Assembly: GCA_036677445.1 (NCBI GenBank)
Contig: JAVBWI010000014.1
Coordinates: 62,001-126,000, forward strand
DNA length: 64,000 nt
Source: JAVBWI01 sp036677445
GTDB taxonomy: Bacteria; Bacillota; Clostridia; Christensenellales; CAG-138
Reading direction: 5' to 3'
Positions 15,375-24,528 of this stretch are shown here, piece by piece. A model generated the notes under the pieces. That model was not told where the DNA came from. It made no database searches and saw only the letters and a list, made by a program, of their open reading frames with translations. The position numbers and the translations under genes are program-made. Each line of letters begins with the position of its first letter. The stretch's first letter is position 1.

Positions 15375-16851
15375 GGCCGTTCCCTCCAAAAGCGGATTTA
15401 TTCAGGTGGTAAGCGCCGTATGCGCGCTCGTACGCCGCGCCGAGCGTCAGGAGCATGCTTTCGTCGAACGCCCGGCCAATCAGCTGCATGCCGACGGGCA
15501 GGCCGTCGCTTTCGCCGCAGGGCAGGGAAAGCGCGGGCAGCCCTGCGATGTTGACTGGCACGGTGCAAATATCGCCCAAATACATCTCGAGAGGATCGGC
15601 GGTCTTTTCGCCGATGCGGTAAGCTACCGTGGGCGCTACTGGGCAAAGCACCGAGTCATATTCCGATAGCACCGTAGAAAACGCACGGGAAATGCATGTG
15701 CGCACCTGCAGTGCCTTTTTGTAGTACGCGTCGTAATAACCCGCGGAAAGCGCGAATGTGCCAAGCAGTATGCGCCGTTTGACCTCGGGGCCGAAGCCCT
15801 CGCTGCGCGAGCGCAGGTACAGTTCCTCCAGCGTTTCGCAGCCCTCGGCGCGGTAGCCATAACGCACGCCGTCGAAGCGGCCCAGGTTGGAGGACGCCTC
15901 CGCGCTGGATATGATGTAATACGCGGGCAGCGCGTGGGCAAGCATGGGCATTTCCACCTCGTCCACCTGCGCGCCCATGCTTGCAAACTGCTGCGCGGCG
16001 GCGAGTATGGCGGCCTTGACGCCGGGCGCGATGCCCTCGCCCAGGAATTCCTTGGGGAGCGCCAGCTTCAAACCCTTCACGTCCGCAGTGAGCGCACGCG
16101 CAAACCCCGTTTCCTGCCCCGGCACCGAGGTGGAATCCTGCTCGTCGTAGCCGCAGATGGCTTCGAGCGCGAGCGCGCAGTCCTCCACGGTCTTGGTCAG
16201 CGGCCCGATCTGGTCCAGCGAGGAAGCAAACGCCACCAGCCCGTAGCGGGAGACGCGCCCGTAGGTGGGCTTCATGCCCACCACGCCGCAGAACGCGGCG
16301 GGCTGGCGGATGGAACCGCCGGTATCCGAACCGAACGCGATGGCCGCCTCGTCCGCGGCGACCGCCGCGGCGGAGCCGCCCGAGCTGCCGCCGGGCACGC
16401 GGGAAAGATCGCGCGGGTTGCGCGTGACCTGCATGGAGGAGTTCTCCGTGCTCGAACCCATGGCAAACTCATCCATATTGGTCTTGCCCAGGAACACACA
16501 GCCCGCCTCGGTCAGTTTTTTGACGACCGTGGCGTCATAGGGCGAGCGGAAATTGTACAGCATGCGCGAAGCACAGGTGGTTTTGCCCCAGGTGGTGCAC
16601 AGGTTATCCTTGAGCGCGACCGGAATACCGGCGAGCGGGGAAAGCGCCTCGCCCGCGGCACGGCGGCGGTCGATCTCATCCGCCTGAAGAAGCGCGCGTT
16701 CGGCCGCGACGGAAAGGTACGCCTGTACGGCGGGTTCCACGGTTTCCATCCAGTCAAGGTACGCCTGCGCGGCTTCGCGCGCGCTGACGGAGCGGTTCTT
16801 AAGGCAGGCTGCGAGCGCGGCGGCGCTCATGCGTGTAAGCTGTTCTTTCAT
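15361..16851 (-). CDS. gatA: Asp-tRNA(Asn)/Glu-tRNA(Gln) amidotransferase subunit A
   Basis: This 496-residue amidase-signature enzyme releases ammonia from glutamine for GatB. The Ser-cisSer-Lys triad is visible: the lysine in IPVALKDNL and the serines in the glycine-serine-rich GGSSGGSAAAVA and SDTGGSIRQPA. I choose the ATG at 16851, with GGGGG 8 bases upstream, rather than the in-frame GTG at 16860. It starts 12 bases after the aspS-gatC stop and overlaps gatB by 14 bases. Confidence 0.96.
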   Translation of the reverse strand: MKEQLTRMSAAALAACLKNRSVSAREAAQAYLDWMETVEPAVQAYLSVAAERALLQADEIDRRRAAGEALSPLAGIPVALKDNLCTTWGKTTCASRMLYNFRSPYDATVVKKLTEAGCVFLGKTNMDEFAMGSSTENSSMQVTRNPRDLSRVPGGSSGGSAAAVAADEAAIAFGSDTGGSIRQPAAFCGVVGMKPTYGRVSRYGLVAFASSLDQIGPLTKTVEDCALALEAICGYDEQDSTSVPGQETGFARALTADVKGLKLALPKEFLGEGIAPGVKAAILAAAQQFASMGAQVDEVEMPMLAHALPAYYIISSAEASSNLGRFDGVRYGYRAEGCETLEELYLRSRSEGFGPEVKRRILLGTFALSAGYYDAYYKKALQVRTCISRAFSTVLSEYDSVLCPVAPTVAYRIGEKTADPLEMYLGDICTVPVNIAGLPALSLPCGESDGLPVGMQLIGRAFDESMLLTLGAAYERAYGAYHLNKSAFGGNGHASI

Positions 16852-16863
16852 GCCGTTCACCCC

Positions 16864-18954
16864 CTATTCAATCGCGCTGGGCACGCGGATATATTCCTCG
16901 TGCATGGCGGGTACGTTCTGCAACAGCGGTTCGCGCTCGAAATGCCGTACGGTATCCTGACGGAACACGTTATTGAGCGGCACTACATGCGCGGTGACGG
17001 GCACGTCGGTGGTATCCACCGCGTCCAGCTGGCCCGCGAAATCGATGATCGCGGAGAGCTCCTGCTGCATGGCAATACGCTCCTGCTCCCCAAGGGAAAG
17101 GGATGCAAGCTGCGCCACACGGCCGATGTCAAGGGCTGTATCCGCTTTCTTTTTAATGGCGGTTGCCGCCTTGGCGGCGGCCTCTTCCCGCGCTGCGCCC
17201 GCGTGCAGGTGCAATTCTTTCAGCTGCGCTTCGTCCACGGTATCCGGCGCGTTGGTCAACAGGCAGCGGGCGTCCTTTGTCTTGGGAAAGGCGGTGACTT
17301 CGCGCAGCGAATCTGCGCCCATAAGCAGCATCACCAGCCGGTCAAGGCCGAAGGCAAACCCGCCGTGCGGCGGCGTACCGTAGCGAAATGCCCGCAGGAA
17401 GAACCCGAACCGCCGCTCCGCTTCCTCTTCCGAGAAGCCCAGCGCGCGGAACATCTGCTTTTGCACGTCGCTGCGGTGGATACGGATGCTGCCGCTGCCC
17501 AGCTCGATGCCGTTTAGCACCACGTCGTAGGCCTGCGCGCGTACCCGGCCGGGGTCGGAGAACAGGTAGGGCATGTCTTCCTCATACGGCATGGTGAACG
17601 GGTGATGCATGGCCATCCAGCGGTTTTCCTCCTCGGAGTATTCGAACTCGGGGAAATCCGTGACGATCAAAAACGCATACGCCTCTTTGCTGCGAAGGCC
17701 CAGCATATCGCCAAGCTCCAGCCGAAGCCCGCCCAGCGTGCGCCGTACGGTGGATACCTTATCGGCGCAGAACAGTATAAAGTCGCCGGGCACGGCGTCC
17801 GTGCGTGAAAGCAGCGCGTCCCATACATCGTCGGGGAAATACTTGGGCAGTATGGAGTTTACGGTACCGTCCTCGCGCAGCATGATCCAGGCCATGCCCT
17901 TCGCGCCGTAGCTTTGCGCGCGCAGTGTCAGGTCTTCGATCACGCTTTTGGAAAAGCTTGCGCCGCCTTTGACGTTGATGGCGCGCACAACTCCTTTCTT
18001 TTCCACCGCTTTTTTGAATACGGCAAAGGAGCTTTGCGCGGCGATGTCCGTCACATCCGCGATGGGTAGCCCGAAGCGGATATCCGGCTTGTCGCTGCCG
18101 TAAGTATCCATGGCCTCCTGCCATGTCATGCGGGGGAAGGGCTCCGTCATGTCTATCCCCTTTACCGCGCGCAGGATATGCTTAAAGAGCCGTTCCAGGT
18201 GGGCGAGTATTTCCTCCTGCCCCACAAAAGAAAGCTCCATGTCCAGCTGCGTAAATTCCGGCTGGCGGTCTGCACGCAAATCCTCGTCGCGGAAGCAGCG
18301 CGCCACCTGATAATAGCGGTCCAGCCCGCCTACCATCAAAAGCTGCTTGAACAACTGCGGGCTTTGCGGCAGCGCGTAAAACGTGCCCGGATGCACGCGG
18401 CTGGGCACAAGATAATCCCGCGCCCCCTCCGGCGTGCTTTTGGTGAGGATGGGGGTTTCCACATCCACAAAGCCGTCGTCGTCCAGATATGCCCGCGCGG
18501 CCTTGACCACCTTGTGCCGGAAGCGAAGCGCCTCCTGCATGGCGGGGCGGCGGATATCCAGAAAGCGGTATTCCATGCGGATATCCTCGCGTACGCGTGC
18601 GCCTTCCTCAAGGGAAAAGGGGAGGGGGTCGGCTTCGCTGAGCAGCGTGACCTGATCCGCCGCAAGCTCGATGGTGCCGGTATCCAGTCTTGGGTTGTAG
18701 GTCTCCGCATCGCGGATGCGGATCACGCCTTCCACCATCAGCACCGACTCCAGCCGCGCGCCTTCCGCCAGCGCGAACGCCTCGGCGCTTAGCATGTTGA
18801 GGTTGCACACCACCTGCAGCGTGCCCTTGCAATCCCGAAGATCAAGGAATATCACGCCGCCCATGTCGCGCTTGTGGTACACCCATCCGCAGGCCTTCAC
18901 ACGCTGGCCCACCTGCTGCTCGCGCAGCGCGCCGCAATACGCAGTTCTGTACAT
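16864..18954 (-). CDS. aspS-gatC: Fusion of aspartyl-tRNA synthetase and amidotransferase subunit GatC
   Basis: Residues 1 to about 595 are a bacterial class II AspRS, with an OB-fold anticodon domain, the GAD insertion, and motif 3 in GFAFGLDRLVMLL. After an alanine/lysine-rich linker (about 596-608), the last 88 residues match GatC, from DIGRVAQLASLSL to the conserved end with VPLNNVFRQD and MHEEYIRVPSAIE. No separate gatC occurs between here and gatA. The AspRS is presumably the non-discriminating type that makes Asp-tRNA(Asn), delivered to GatAB by its own tail. The gene follows an Asn-type T-box. Confidence 0.93.
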   Translation of the reverse strand: MYRTAYCGALREQQVGQRVKACGWVYHKRDMGGVIFLDLRDCKGTLQVVCNLNMLSAEAFALAEGARLESVLMVEGVIRIRDAETYNPRLDTGTIELAADQVTLLSEADPLPFSLEEGARVREDIRMEYRFLDIRRPAMQEALRFRHKVVKAARAYLDDDGFVDVETPILTKSTPEGARDYLVPSRVHPGTFYALPQSPQLFKQLLMVGGLDRYYQVARCFRDEDLRADRQPEFTQLDMELSFVGQEEILAHLERLFKHILRAVKGIDMTEPFPRMTWQEAMDTYGSDKPDIRFGLPIADVTDIAAQSSFAVFKKAVEKKGVVRAINVKGGASFSKSVIEDLTLRAQSYGAKGMAWIMLREDGTVNSILPKYFPDDVWDALLSRTDAVPGDFILFCADKVSTVRRTLGGLRLELGDMLGLRSKEAYAFLIVTDFPEFEYSEEENRWMAMHHPFTMPYEEDMPYLFSDPGRVRAQAYDVVLNGIELGSGSIRIHRSDVQKQMFRALGFSEEEAERRFGFFLRAFRYGTPPHGGFAFGLDRLVMLLMGADSLREVTAFPKTKDARCLLTNAPDTVDEAQLKELHLHAGAAREEAAAKAATAIKKKADTALDIGRVAQLASLSLGEQERIAMQQELSAIIDFAGQLDAVDTTDVPVTAHVVPLNNVFRQDTVRHFEREPLLQNVPAMHEEYIRVPSAIE

Positions 18955-18983
18955 ATTGCCCCTCCTAAACTAAAATCAGAGTA

Positions 18984-19290
18984 TAAAAAAACAGCCCTTC
19001 CTCCCGTTTGGGACGAAAGACCGTAGCCTCACGCGGTACCACCCAATGTAGCGCCATAGCGCTCACTCAGTTAACGACGCGCTTTATAAATAAAGCGGAT
19101 CGTCCCCGGCTGTAACGCGCCGAACGCGTCTGAGCCTACTCGCAAACTGCTTTCGGTCAGCGACTCTGAGCTGTTCTTCCTCCGCATGATCCGTACCGCT
19201 CTTCCACCGGTAAGCGGCTCTCTGCAACATTTCACGCAGGCTACTCGTCTCTTCATCGTCGTTTTATAGGTCAAACCATATTATTTACGC
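18984..19290 (-). ncRNA. T-box riboswitch upstream of aspS-gatC, probable Asn specifier
   Basis: The minus-strand leader carries the T-box core GGGTGGTACCGCG (19032-19044). A terminator follows, with a stem in 18992-19023 and a run of T at 18984-18991. Stem I can be drawn: lower helix GACGAG/CUC-AGA-GUC, an upper helix GCGUGA/UCAUGC, an AGAGAG bulge and a distal CCGCU/AGCGG helix. In that fold the specifier position holds AAC (19173-19175) followed by A, an Asn codon. A GAC (Asp) occurs only later, in a separate small hairpin. Uncharged tRNA(Asn) would then switch on the operon. Confidence 0.85.
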
Positions 19291-19319
19291 ATTATACTGC
19301 CCGTTATGCGCATTGTCAA
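19291..19319 (-). promoter_or_regulatory. Consensus promoter of the T-box/aspS-gatC-gatA-gatB operon
   Basis: On the minus strand TTGACA (19314-19319) and TATAAT (19291-19296) are separated by exactly 17 bases. This perfect sigma-A promoter is expected where control is exerted after initiation, by the T-box. Confidence 0.85.
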
Positions 19320-19394
19320 CTTTTTTTAGCATATGTACGGCATAAGGCGTGTGTGCGGGGTATGCTAACGATAATACGCGGTTTAAGCCTGCCA

Positions 19395-19423
19395 TTGTAC
19401 GAACACGGACGCCTTGGTATGAT
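19395..19423 (+). promoter_or_regulatory. Promoter of mtnN
   Basis: TTGTAC (19395-19400), 17 bases and TATGAT (19418-19423) lie 24 bases before the start codon, which is preceded by GGAGG. Confidence 0.6.
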
Positions 19424-19447
19424 AGGCGTAAACCGAAGGAGGCATAC

Positions 19448-20140
19448 ATGATCGGAATCATATGCGCTATGGAAATCGAAGCGGAGCGATATAAGGCCGC
19501 CATACAGGCCGAAAAGACCCAACGTATCAGCGGTATGGAGTTCGTATCCGGCAGGCTGTACGGCAAGGACTCGGTCGTAACCGTATGCGGCGTAGGCAAG
19601 GTGTTTGCCGCCATGTGCGCGCAGACCATGCTGCTGCGCTTTTCACCCGATATCGTACTCAATACCGGCGTGGCGGGGACGCTGACGGACAAGCTGGGCG
19701 TCGGCGATATCGCCATCGCCGACGAAGTGGTGCAATACGATATGGATACCTCGCCGCTGGGCGACCCGGTGGGGATGATTTCCGGAATCAACAAAATCAA
19801 GCTGCCTGCGGACACACGTATCGCAGGAACGCTGCGCCATTGTGTGGAGGCGCTTGAAGGCGTGCATGGGGAGATCGGCACCATCGCCTCCGGCGATCAA
19901 TTCGTAAACAGCCTCGAACGCAAGCGCTTCATTCGCGAGCGGTTCGGCGCCATCGCCTGCGAGATGGAAGGCGCGGCTATCGGCCAGGTCTGCTATGTAA
20001 ACGGCGTACCCTTCGGCCTGCTTCGCGCCATCTCGGACGGCACGGGCGAAAACTCGCATATGGAATACGGCATGTTTCTAGAGAAAGCGGCGGAAAATTC
20101 CTGCCGCGTGCTCGAACAATTTCAAATGGCGTGGAATTGA
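19448..20140 (+). CDS. mtnN: 5'-methylthioadenosine/S-adenosylhomocysteine nucleosidase
   Basis: This 230-residue enzyme hydrolyses MTA and SAH, by-products of S-adenosylmethionine use, to adenine and the thioribosyl compounds. The N terminus GIICAMEIEAE and the substrate-binding EMEGAA segment are characteristic, and the catalytic aspartate is in RAISDGT. AAGGAGG lies just before the ATG at 19448. It stands alone between the T-box promoter and a converging HAD gene. It complements the methionine operons by removing SAH, but is not linked to them in transcription. Confidence 0.94.
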   Translation: MIGIICAMEIEAERYKAAIQAEKTQRISGMEFVSGRLYGKDSVVTVCGVGKVFAAMCAQTMLLRFSPDIVLNTGVAGTLTDKLGVGDIAIADEVVQYDMDTSPLGDPVGMISGINKIKLPADTRIAGTLRHCVEALEGVHGEIGTIASGDQFVNSLERKRFIRERFGAIACEMEGAAIGQVCYVNGVPFGLLRAISDGTGENSHMEYGMFLEKAAENSCRVLEQFQMAWN

Positions 20141-20190
20141 TGGCGTACTGCAACGGGGAGCAAAAACCCCCGTTTTTTATCAACACAACG

Positions 20191-20799
20191 TTATACCCCG
20201 ACCCCCGCCTGACGCAACGCGTCGCGCAGGCGCTCGGTATCCCGCCGGTATATGAAGCCGCGCATGCCGCAGTATGCCGCCGCTTCCACATTGATGGGCG
20301 CGTCGTCCACAAAAAAGCAGCTTTCGGGCGCAAGGCGGAATTTTTCAAAAAACAGCTGATAAATGACGGGGTCCGGTTTGAGCCGCCTGACGTCGCAGGA
20401 AACGAATATGCCGTCCATCAGCGCTATCGCGGGGATGCGCTGCTTGTAGCTATAAAACCGCTTGCTTGTGTTGGAAAGCAGGTAGGTGCGGCATCCTGCC
20501 GCGCGGCAATCGCGGATAAGCCCGTACATATCCGTAAAAGGCTGTGCCTCTTCATGCATGTGCGCGAACACGCGGTTGACGGCGGGGTGCAGGCGCGCGG
20601 GCAGGCGCGCGCAAATCTGCCGTATGGCTTCCTTTTCTTCGATGATTGCGCGGTCGAGCGCCGCCCATTCCTGCGTTTCAAATACCTCCTGCCGGAACCG
20701 GACGAGGTCCTCTTCGGGCACATGCGCCAGTTCCATCATGGCGGCAGGGTCAAAGGGAATCAGCACGTTGCCCATGTCAAATACGATATTGCGTATCAT
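20191..20799 (-). CDS. HAD-family hydrolase (YihX/epoxide-hydrolase-N type)
   Basis: This 202-residue HAD phosphatase has motif I FDMGNVL near residue 6, motif II LLSNTS near residue 105, the lysine in RLKPDPVIY, and motif IV FVDDAPINVEAA. An alpha-helical cap lies between motifs I and II. Members of this group act on small sugar phosphates, and the substrate here is not evident. GAGGTG precedes the ATG at 20799. It converges on mtnN and diverges from trpS. Confidence 0.85.
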   Translation of the reverse strand: MIRNIVFDMGNVLIPFDPAAMMELAHVPEEDLVRFRQEVFETQEWAALDRAIIEEKEAIRQICARLPARLHPAVNRVFAHMHEEAQPFTDMYGLIRDCRAAGCRTYLLSNTSKRFYSYKQRIPAIALMDGIFVSCDVRRLKPDPVIYQLFFEKFRLAPESCFFVDDAPINVEAAAYCGMRGFIYRRDTERLRDALRQAGVGV

Positions 20800-20846
20800 A
20801 CCGGTCACCTCGCTTTTCACAGATGAAGCTGCATACATGTATACCG

Positions 20847-20883
20847 TTGCGCCGCGTATATACTATCTTACAATGCGGCGCAA
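20847..20883. repeat. Inverted repeat between the HAD gene and trpS
   Basis: TTGCGCCGC and GCGGCGCAA form 9-base perfect arms around a 19-base AT-rich centre. It lies in the divergent promoter region and could be an operator or a hairpin. No assignment is possible. Confidence 0.4.
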
Positions 20884-20956
20884 GATTCATGCAACAGAGA
20901 TTCTGTTAACAATAAACATTTCTCTGGTGCGGCACGCGCCGGCCGCTTGTTGCTTC

Positions 20957-20985
20957 TTGCGCGACAGGGGGAATGGGGCTATAAT
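20957..20985 (+). promoter_or_regulatory. Promoter of trpS
   Basis: TTGCGC (20957-20962), 17 bases and TATAAT (20980-20985) lie about 53 bases upstream of the start. There is no T-box or Trp-rich leader in between. Confidence 0.65.
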
Positions 20986-21038
20986 GGTTGCATGCCGTTT
21001 TGCGGCAGCATAAAATATTTGCACGAGGAGGAGAGACA

Positions 21039-22040
21039 ATGGATCAAAAAAAATCGGTCTTTAGCGGAATCCAGCCGTCCGGCGGTCTGACGTTGGGCAA
21101 TTATATCGGGGCTCTCCGCAATTGGGCAAAGATGCAGGACGATTTCAATTCCTTTTATTGCGTGGTTGACCTGCACGCGATTACCGTACGGCAGGATGCC
21201 GGGGCGTTGCGCCGCCGCTCGATCGAGACGATGGCGCTGTTGATCGCCTGCGGCCTTGACCCTGAACGCTCCACACTGTTTATACAATCCCACGTCAAGG
21301 AGCATGTCCAGCTTACCTGGGTGCTTTCCTGCAACACTTACATGGGCGAACTTTCGCGCATGACCCAGTTTAAGGATAAATCCGCCCGGCATGCGGATAA
21401 CATCAATGCGGGCCTGTTTACTTACCCGGTGCTCATGGCCGCGGATATACTGCTGTATCAGACGCATTTTGTGCCGGTCGGCGCGGATCAGAAGCAGCAC
21501 GTGGAACTCACGCGCGATGTCGCCCTGCGTTTTAACAACGCTTATGGCGAGACATTCACTGTGCCCGAAGCATATATCCCGCAGGTGGGCGGCAGGATCA
21601 TGAGCCTGCAGGATCCTACGAAGAAAATGAGTAAATCCGACGATAACCCCAACGCCTTTATCGCCCTTCTCGACCCGCCGGACGTTATCGTAAAAAAGTG
21701 CAAGCGTGCTGTCACGGACAGCGAAAACTGTATCGCTTACGACGAGAACCGCCCGGGCGTTGCCAACCTCCTATCCATCTATTCTTCCTGTACCGGTATG
21801 GAGATGGACGCCGTCGTGCCCGAATTCGAAGGCAAGGGCTACGGCGCGCTCAAGGCCGGCGTGGCGGACGCCGTTATTTCCGTGCTGGAGCCGCTGCAAA
21901 AGAAATATTTCCATGTATTGGAGGAGCGCACCTACCTGAACGACACCATACGGCGCGGCGCCATCAAGGCGGGCGAGACGGCGGGCAAAACGCTGCGCGA
22001 TGTGTACCAAAAGGTGGGCTTCAATTCGTTCGAGGTTTAA
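21039..22040 (+). CDS. trpS: Tryptophanyl-tRNA synthetase
   Basis: This 333-residue class Ic synthetase charges tRNA(Trp). The ATP-binding signatures are the HIGH-like LTLGNYIGAL near residue 16 and KMSKSDDNP near residue 196. SGIQPSGG at the N terminus is typical. GAGGAGGAG lies just before the ATG at 21039; upstream in-frame starts lack a ribosome site. Length is normal. It is monocistronic, and a hairpin-rich intergenic stretch follows. Confidence 0.96.
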   Translation: MDQKKSVFSGIQPSGGLTLGNYIGALRNWAKMQDDFNSFYCVVDLHAITVRQDAGALRRRSIETMALLIACGLDPERSTLFIQSHVKEHVQLTWVLSCNTYMGELSRMTQFKDKSARHADNINAGLFTYPVLMAADILLYQTHFVPVGADQKQHVELTRDVALRFNNAYGETFTVPEAYIPQVGGRIMSLQDPTKKMSKSDDNPNAFIALLDPPDVIVKKCKRAVTDSENCIAYDENRPGVANLLSIYSSCTGMEMDAVVPEFEGKGYGALKAGVADAVISVLEPLQKKYFHVLEERTYLNDTIRRGAIKAGETAGKTLRDVYQKVGFNSFEV

Positions 22041-22081
22041 TTCTTACCCAAGATAACGCAATTGCATCGATCATGTGCATA

Positions 22082-22121
22082 AAGGCCGGTACACTCCAAG
22101 GCGTGGAAGTGTACCGGCCTT
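22082..22121. terminator. Long hairpin after trpS
   Basis: AAGGCCGGTACACT... and ...AGTGTACCGGCCTT form an almost perfect long stem around a short loop. There is no clean T run, so it may be a mRNA 3'-end hairpin or a bidirectional terminator between trpS and the converging alaX-like gene. Confidence 0.5.
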
Positions 22122-22128
22122 CAGCTTG

Positions 22129-22245
22129 TCGAAAAAGTGTCATGCGACACTTTTTCGAGGATTACAGGAAAGCCTTGCGCCGCAAGGCTTTCCGCCGCCA
22201 CCGCACATGTCGCTCTTCGGCGGTTCTTAAGTCTCCGGGAGCCGG
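22129..22245. repeat. Hairpin-rich intergenic element, degenerate relative of the 150-bp repeat
   Basis: It begins with TCGAAAAAGTGTC-atgc-GACACTTTTTCGA (22129-22158). A second hairpin of GGAAAGCCTTGC type and a CACCGCAC...CGCTC segment follow. The order of parts resembles the repeat at 25701-25850, but the sequence differs. It holds no gene. Confidence 0.45.
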
Positions 22246-22308
22246 AGCCGCCGGGCATTGCTCCGGTCTTCGCTGTTGATTGTTGAATGTCTTTGGTATG
22301 ATTTGGCC

Positions 22309-23520
22309 CTATTTTCGAGCAGTCAACCGCTGCGCAAGATAATGCTCGAGCTGTACAAACGTATCCTCTAATGCGGACGCGTTTTTTGCGCTGCCCTGCG
22401 CGAGCGTACCGCGGCCGCCGCCGCGGCCGCCCGTCGCAGTGTTGACCGCCTGCATCAGTTCCCCCATGTCCAGCTTAATTCCTTCGGAGCAGCAAAGCAC
22501 ATATTGCGCCGTATCGCCCGATGGCGCGCACAGCAAAGCGAGCGTAGGCCCGCTTTCGCACAACGAGAGCGCAAGCGGGCGAAGCTGTGCCGCGGGCGTA
22601 TCCGGCAACAGCCTTGCCAGGAGCCGTACGCCTTTGACTTCCCGCGCCGTGTCGCGCAGCTCTGCGGCGAGATACCGGTTGAGCCTTGCATAGAGAGACT
22701 TACATTCCCGGCGGGCTGCGGAAAGCTCCTGTTGAAGCTTTTCCACAGCGGCGGCCGTATCCTCCGTTTTGCAGGAGAAGCTTCGCGCCAGGTTGTCCGC
22801 GATATCCTGCATTTGCTGTGTGTGGGTGAGCGCGCGGCCGCCGCAGGCAAACGTCAGCCGTTCGCCGCCTTTGTAGTGTTCCGTTGCCGTTACCTTGAGC
22901 GCGCCGATCTCGCCGGTATGCGCCACATGCGTGCCGCAGCAGGTGCAGCTGTCGCCGCCCGGCATAAATACGATGCGCACTTCGCCGGTAAGCCCCGCGG
23001 CGCGTTTTCTTAGCTGCATGCAGTCAAGCTGCTCCGCCATCACATAACGAAGCTCCACCGGCAGGTTCGCCCAGATCAGCTCGTTGGTGCTTAGCTCCAG
23101 CCTGCGCACATCCTCCGGCGTGAGCGGTTTATCAAAATCCACCGTGCAATAAGAAGGCGCCATGTGAAAGCCTACGTTCGTCGCCTGAAAAAGCTCTTTG
23201 GCGGCAAAAGAAAGCAGATGCTCGCCGGAGTGCTGCTGCATATGGTCGAAGCGGCGCGGCCAGTCGATTTCCAGCTCGACCGTGCCGCCTATCGTGAACG
23301 GCTTTGCCGTGCGGTGCAGTACACGGTCGTCCTCCTCGCGCACATCCGCAACCGCGATGCCGCCGATGCGGCCCGTATCATGCGGCTGCCCGCCGCCGGT
23401 GGGGAAGAACACTGTCTGGTCCAACTCCACATCATAGCCGCCCGGCGCTTCTATACAGGCAAGCACCCGCGCTTCTATGCATTTGAGGTAGCTGTTGTCC
23501 AGATACAGTTTTTTGGTCAT
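22309..23520 (-). CDS. Alanyl-tRNA editing protein, long AlaX type with DHHA1 domain
   Basis: This 403-residue free-standing editing factor hydrolyses mischarged Ser- or Gly-tRNA(Ala). The zinc/catalytic motifs of the AlaRS second additional domain are visible: HSGEHLL near residue 97 and CCGTHV near residue 195. A coiled helical segment (about 245-290) and a DHHA1 domain ending in GGRGGGRGTLAQGSA follow. There is no AlaRS catalytic core. The start at 23520 follows a GGAGG-type site. The next gene upstream, an AEC transporter, is on the same strand 60 bases away. Confidence 0.9.
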   Translation of the reverse strand: MTKKLYLDNSYLKCIEARVLACIEAPGGYDVELDQTVFFPTGGGQPHDTGRIGGIAVADVREEDDRVLHRTAKPFTIGGTVELEIDWPRRFDHMQQHSGEHLLSFAAKELFQATNVGFHMAPSYCTVDFDKPLTPEDVRRLELSTNELIWANLPVELRYVMAEQLDCMQLRKRAAGLTGEVRIVFMPGGDSCTCCGTHVAHTGEIGALKVTATEHYKGGERLTFACGGRALTHTQQMQDIADNLARSFSCKTEDTAAAVEKLQQELSAARRECKSLYARLNRYLAAELRDTAREVKGVRLLARLLPDTPAAQLRPLALSLCESGPTLALLCAPSGDTAQYVLCCSEGIKLDMGELMQAVNTATGGRGGGRGTLAQGSAKNASALEDTFVQLEHYLAQRLTARK

Positions 23521-23580
23521 GGCTTGTCTCCCTTCCTCCGCCTAAGACCGCTGCGCCGTCCGATGGGCAGCAAGCTGTTT

Positions 23581-24528
23581 TTAGATCCAGCACAGCGACT
23601 TGAGCGCGAATACCCATAAGAATATGCTCAGCACCGAAAACGCGGAAGTAAACACGACGATTTCGCTGCAAAGGTCCGCGTCGCCGCCCATAGCGCAGGC
23701 CATGGGGAAACTGCTCACCGCGGTGGGCGGCGCGAACAGCATCAGCAAAGCCAGCATGCTCTGTCCGCGAAAACCAAGCAGCGCGCCGATCGCCAGCCAT
23801 ACGAGCGGAACCAAAAGTAGCCTGGCCAATACGACTCCCGTCAATGCGCGGCGATTTTTTGCCGCGGAAGCGAACGTAAAGGATGCGCCCAGCACCAGAA
23901 AGGAAATCGGCGTCGCACAGCCCGCCAGGCCCCATGCCGCGCTTTGCACAGGCGCGGGAAGCTGTACGTGCAGCAGGTTGAACGCCGTTCCCGCGGCAAT
24001 GGCGAGTATCAGCGGGTTGGTCACGATGTCGCGCAATATGTGACCCCACTGGGGTTTTCCGCCCTGAAACAGTTTGAGCGCAAGCACCGCGGTCACATTG
24101 AACAGCGGTACAATGAAGGATACCAGCAGCGTAACCACCGCGATATTGCCTTCGCCGTAGATAGAAAGCGCCACCGGGATGCCGAAGAGCGCCATGTTGG
24201 AACGAAGGATACCCTGTATCATCACGCCGCGGCGCGCGTTCTCCGGCTCCAGCCGGGGGATGATCAGGTACAGCGCCAGAAAAGTCAGCAGCACGCCCGC
24301 CGCCGCGAATACGATCAGCCCCAGCGTTTCGGGGGTAAACGCGCCGGTAAGATCGCTTTCCATCATGTTGCGGAACAAAAGCAGCGGCAAAAGGATGCGG
24401 AAAACTACCTTGTTTGTTGTGCGTATCCATTGATCGTCCAGTGAGAGCGCCCGCCGGAGCGTATAACCGACCGCCATCATAAAAAACAGCGGCAGCACTA
24501 CCTCCAGCGAGATGATGAAATTATCCAT
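23581..24528 (-). CDS. AEC-family (auxin efflux carrier-like) transporter
   Basis: This 315-residue protein has about ten membrane helices in the 5+5 AEC arrangement and an N terminus of DNFIISLEVVLPLFFMMAVG type. Family members export or import small organic acids such as malate, and the substrate here is unknown. The ATG at 24528 has a GAAGGG site upstream; the longer open frame before it is not protein-like. It may be co-transcribed with the alaX-like gene, although no functional link is apparent. Confidence 0.85.
   Translation of the reverse strand: MDNFIISLEVVLPLFFMMAVGYTLRRALSLDDQWIRTTNKVVFRILLPLLLFRNMMESDLTGAFTPETLGLIVFAAAGVLLTFLALYLIIPRLEPENARRGVMIQGILRSNMALFGIPVALSIYGEGNIAVVTLLVSFIVPLFNVTAVLALKLFQGGKPQWGHILRDIVTNPLILAIAAGTAFNLLHVQLPAPVQSAAWGLAGCATPISFLVLGASFTFASAAKNRRALTGVVLARLLLVPLVWLAIGALLGFRGQSMLALLMLFAPPTAVSSFPMACAMGGDADLCSEIVVFTSAFSVLSIFLWVFALKSLCWI

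Noticed and set aside
15934..17517. 527-codon plus-strand frame across gatA and aspS-gatC
   Set aside because: It lies antisense to two certain genes and its product is low-complexity, His/Arg/Gly-rich.
19141..19160. GAC in the T-box leader as an Asp specifier
   Set aside because: In the fold I can draw, this GAC sits in a separate small hairpin after stem I, while AAC occupies the specifier position. A covariance model should confirm.
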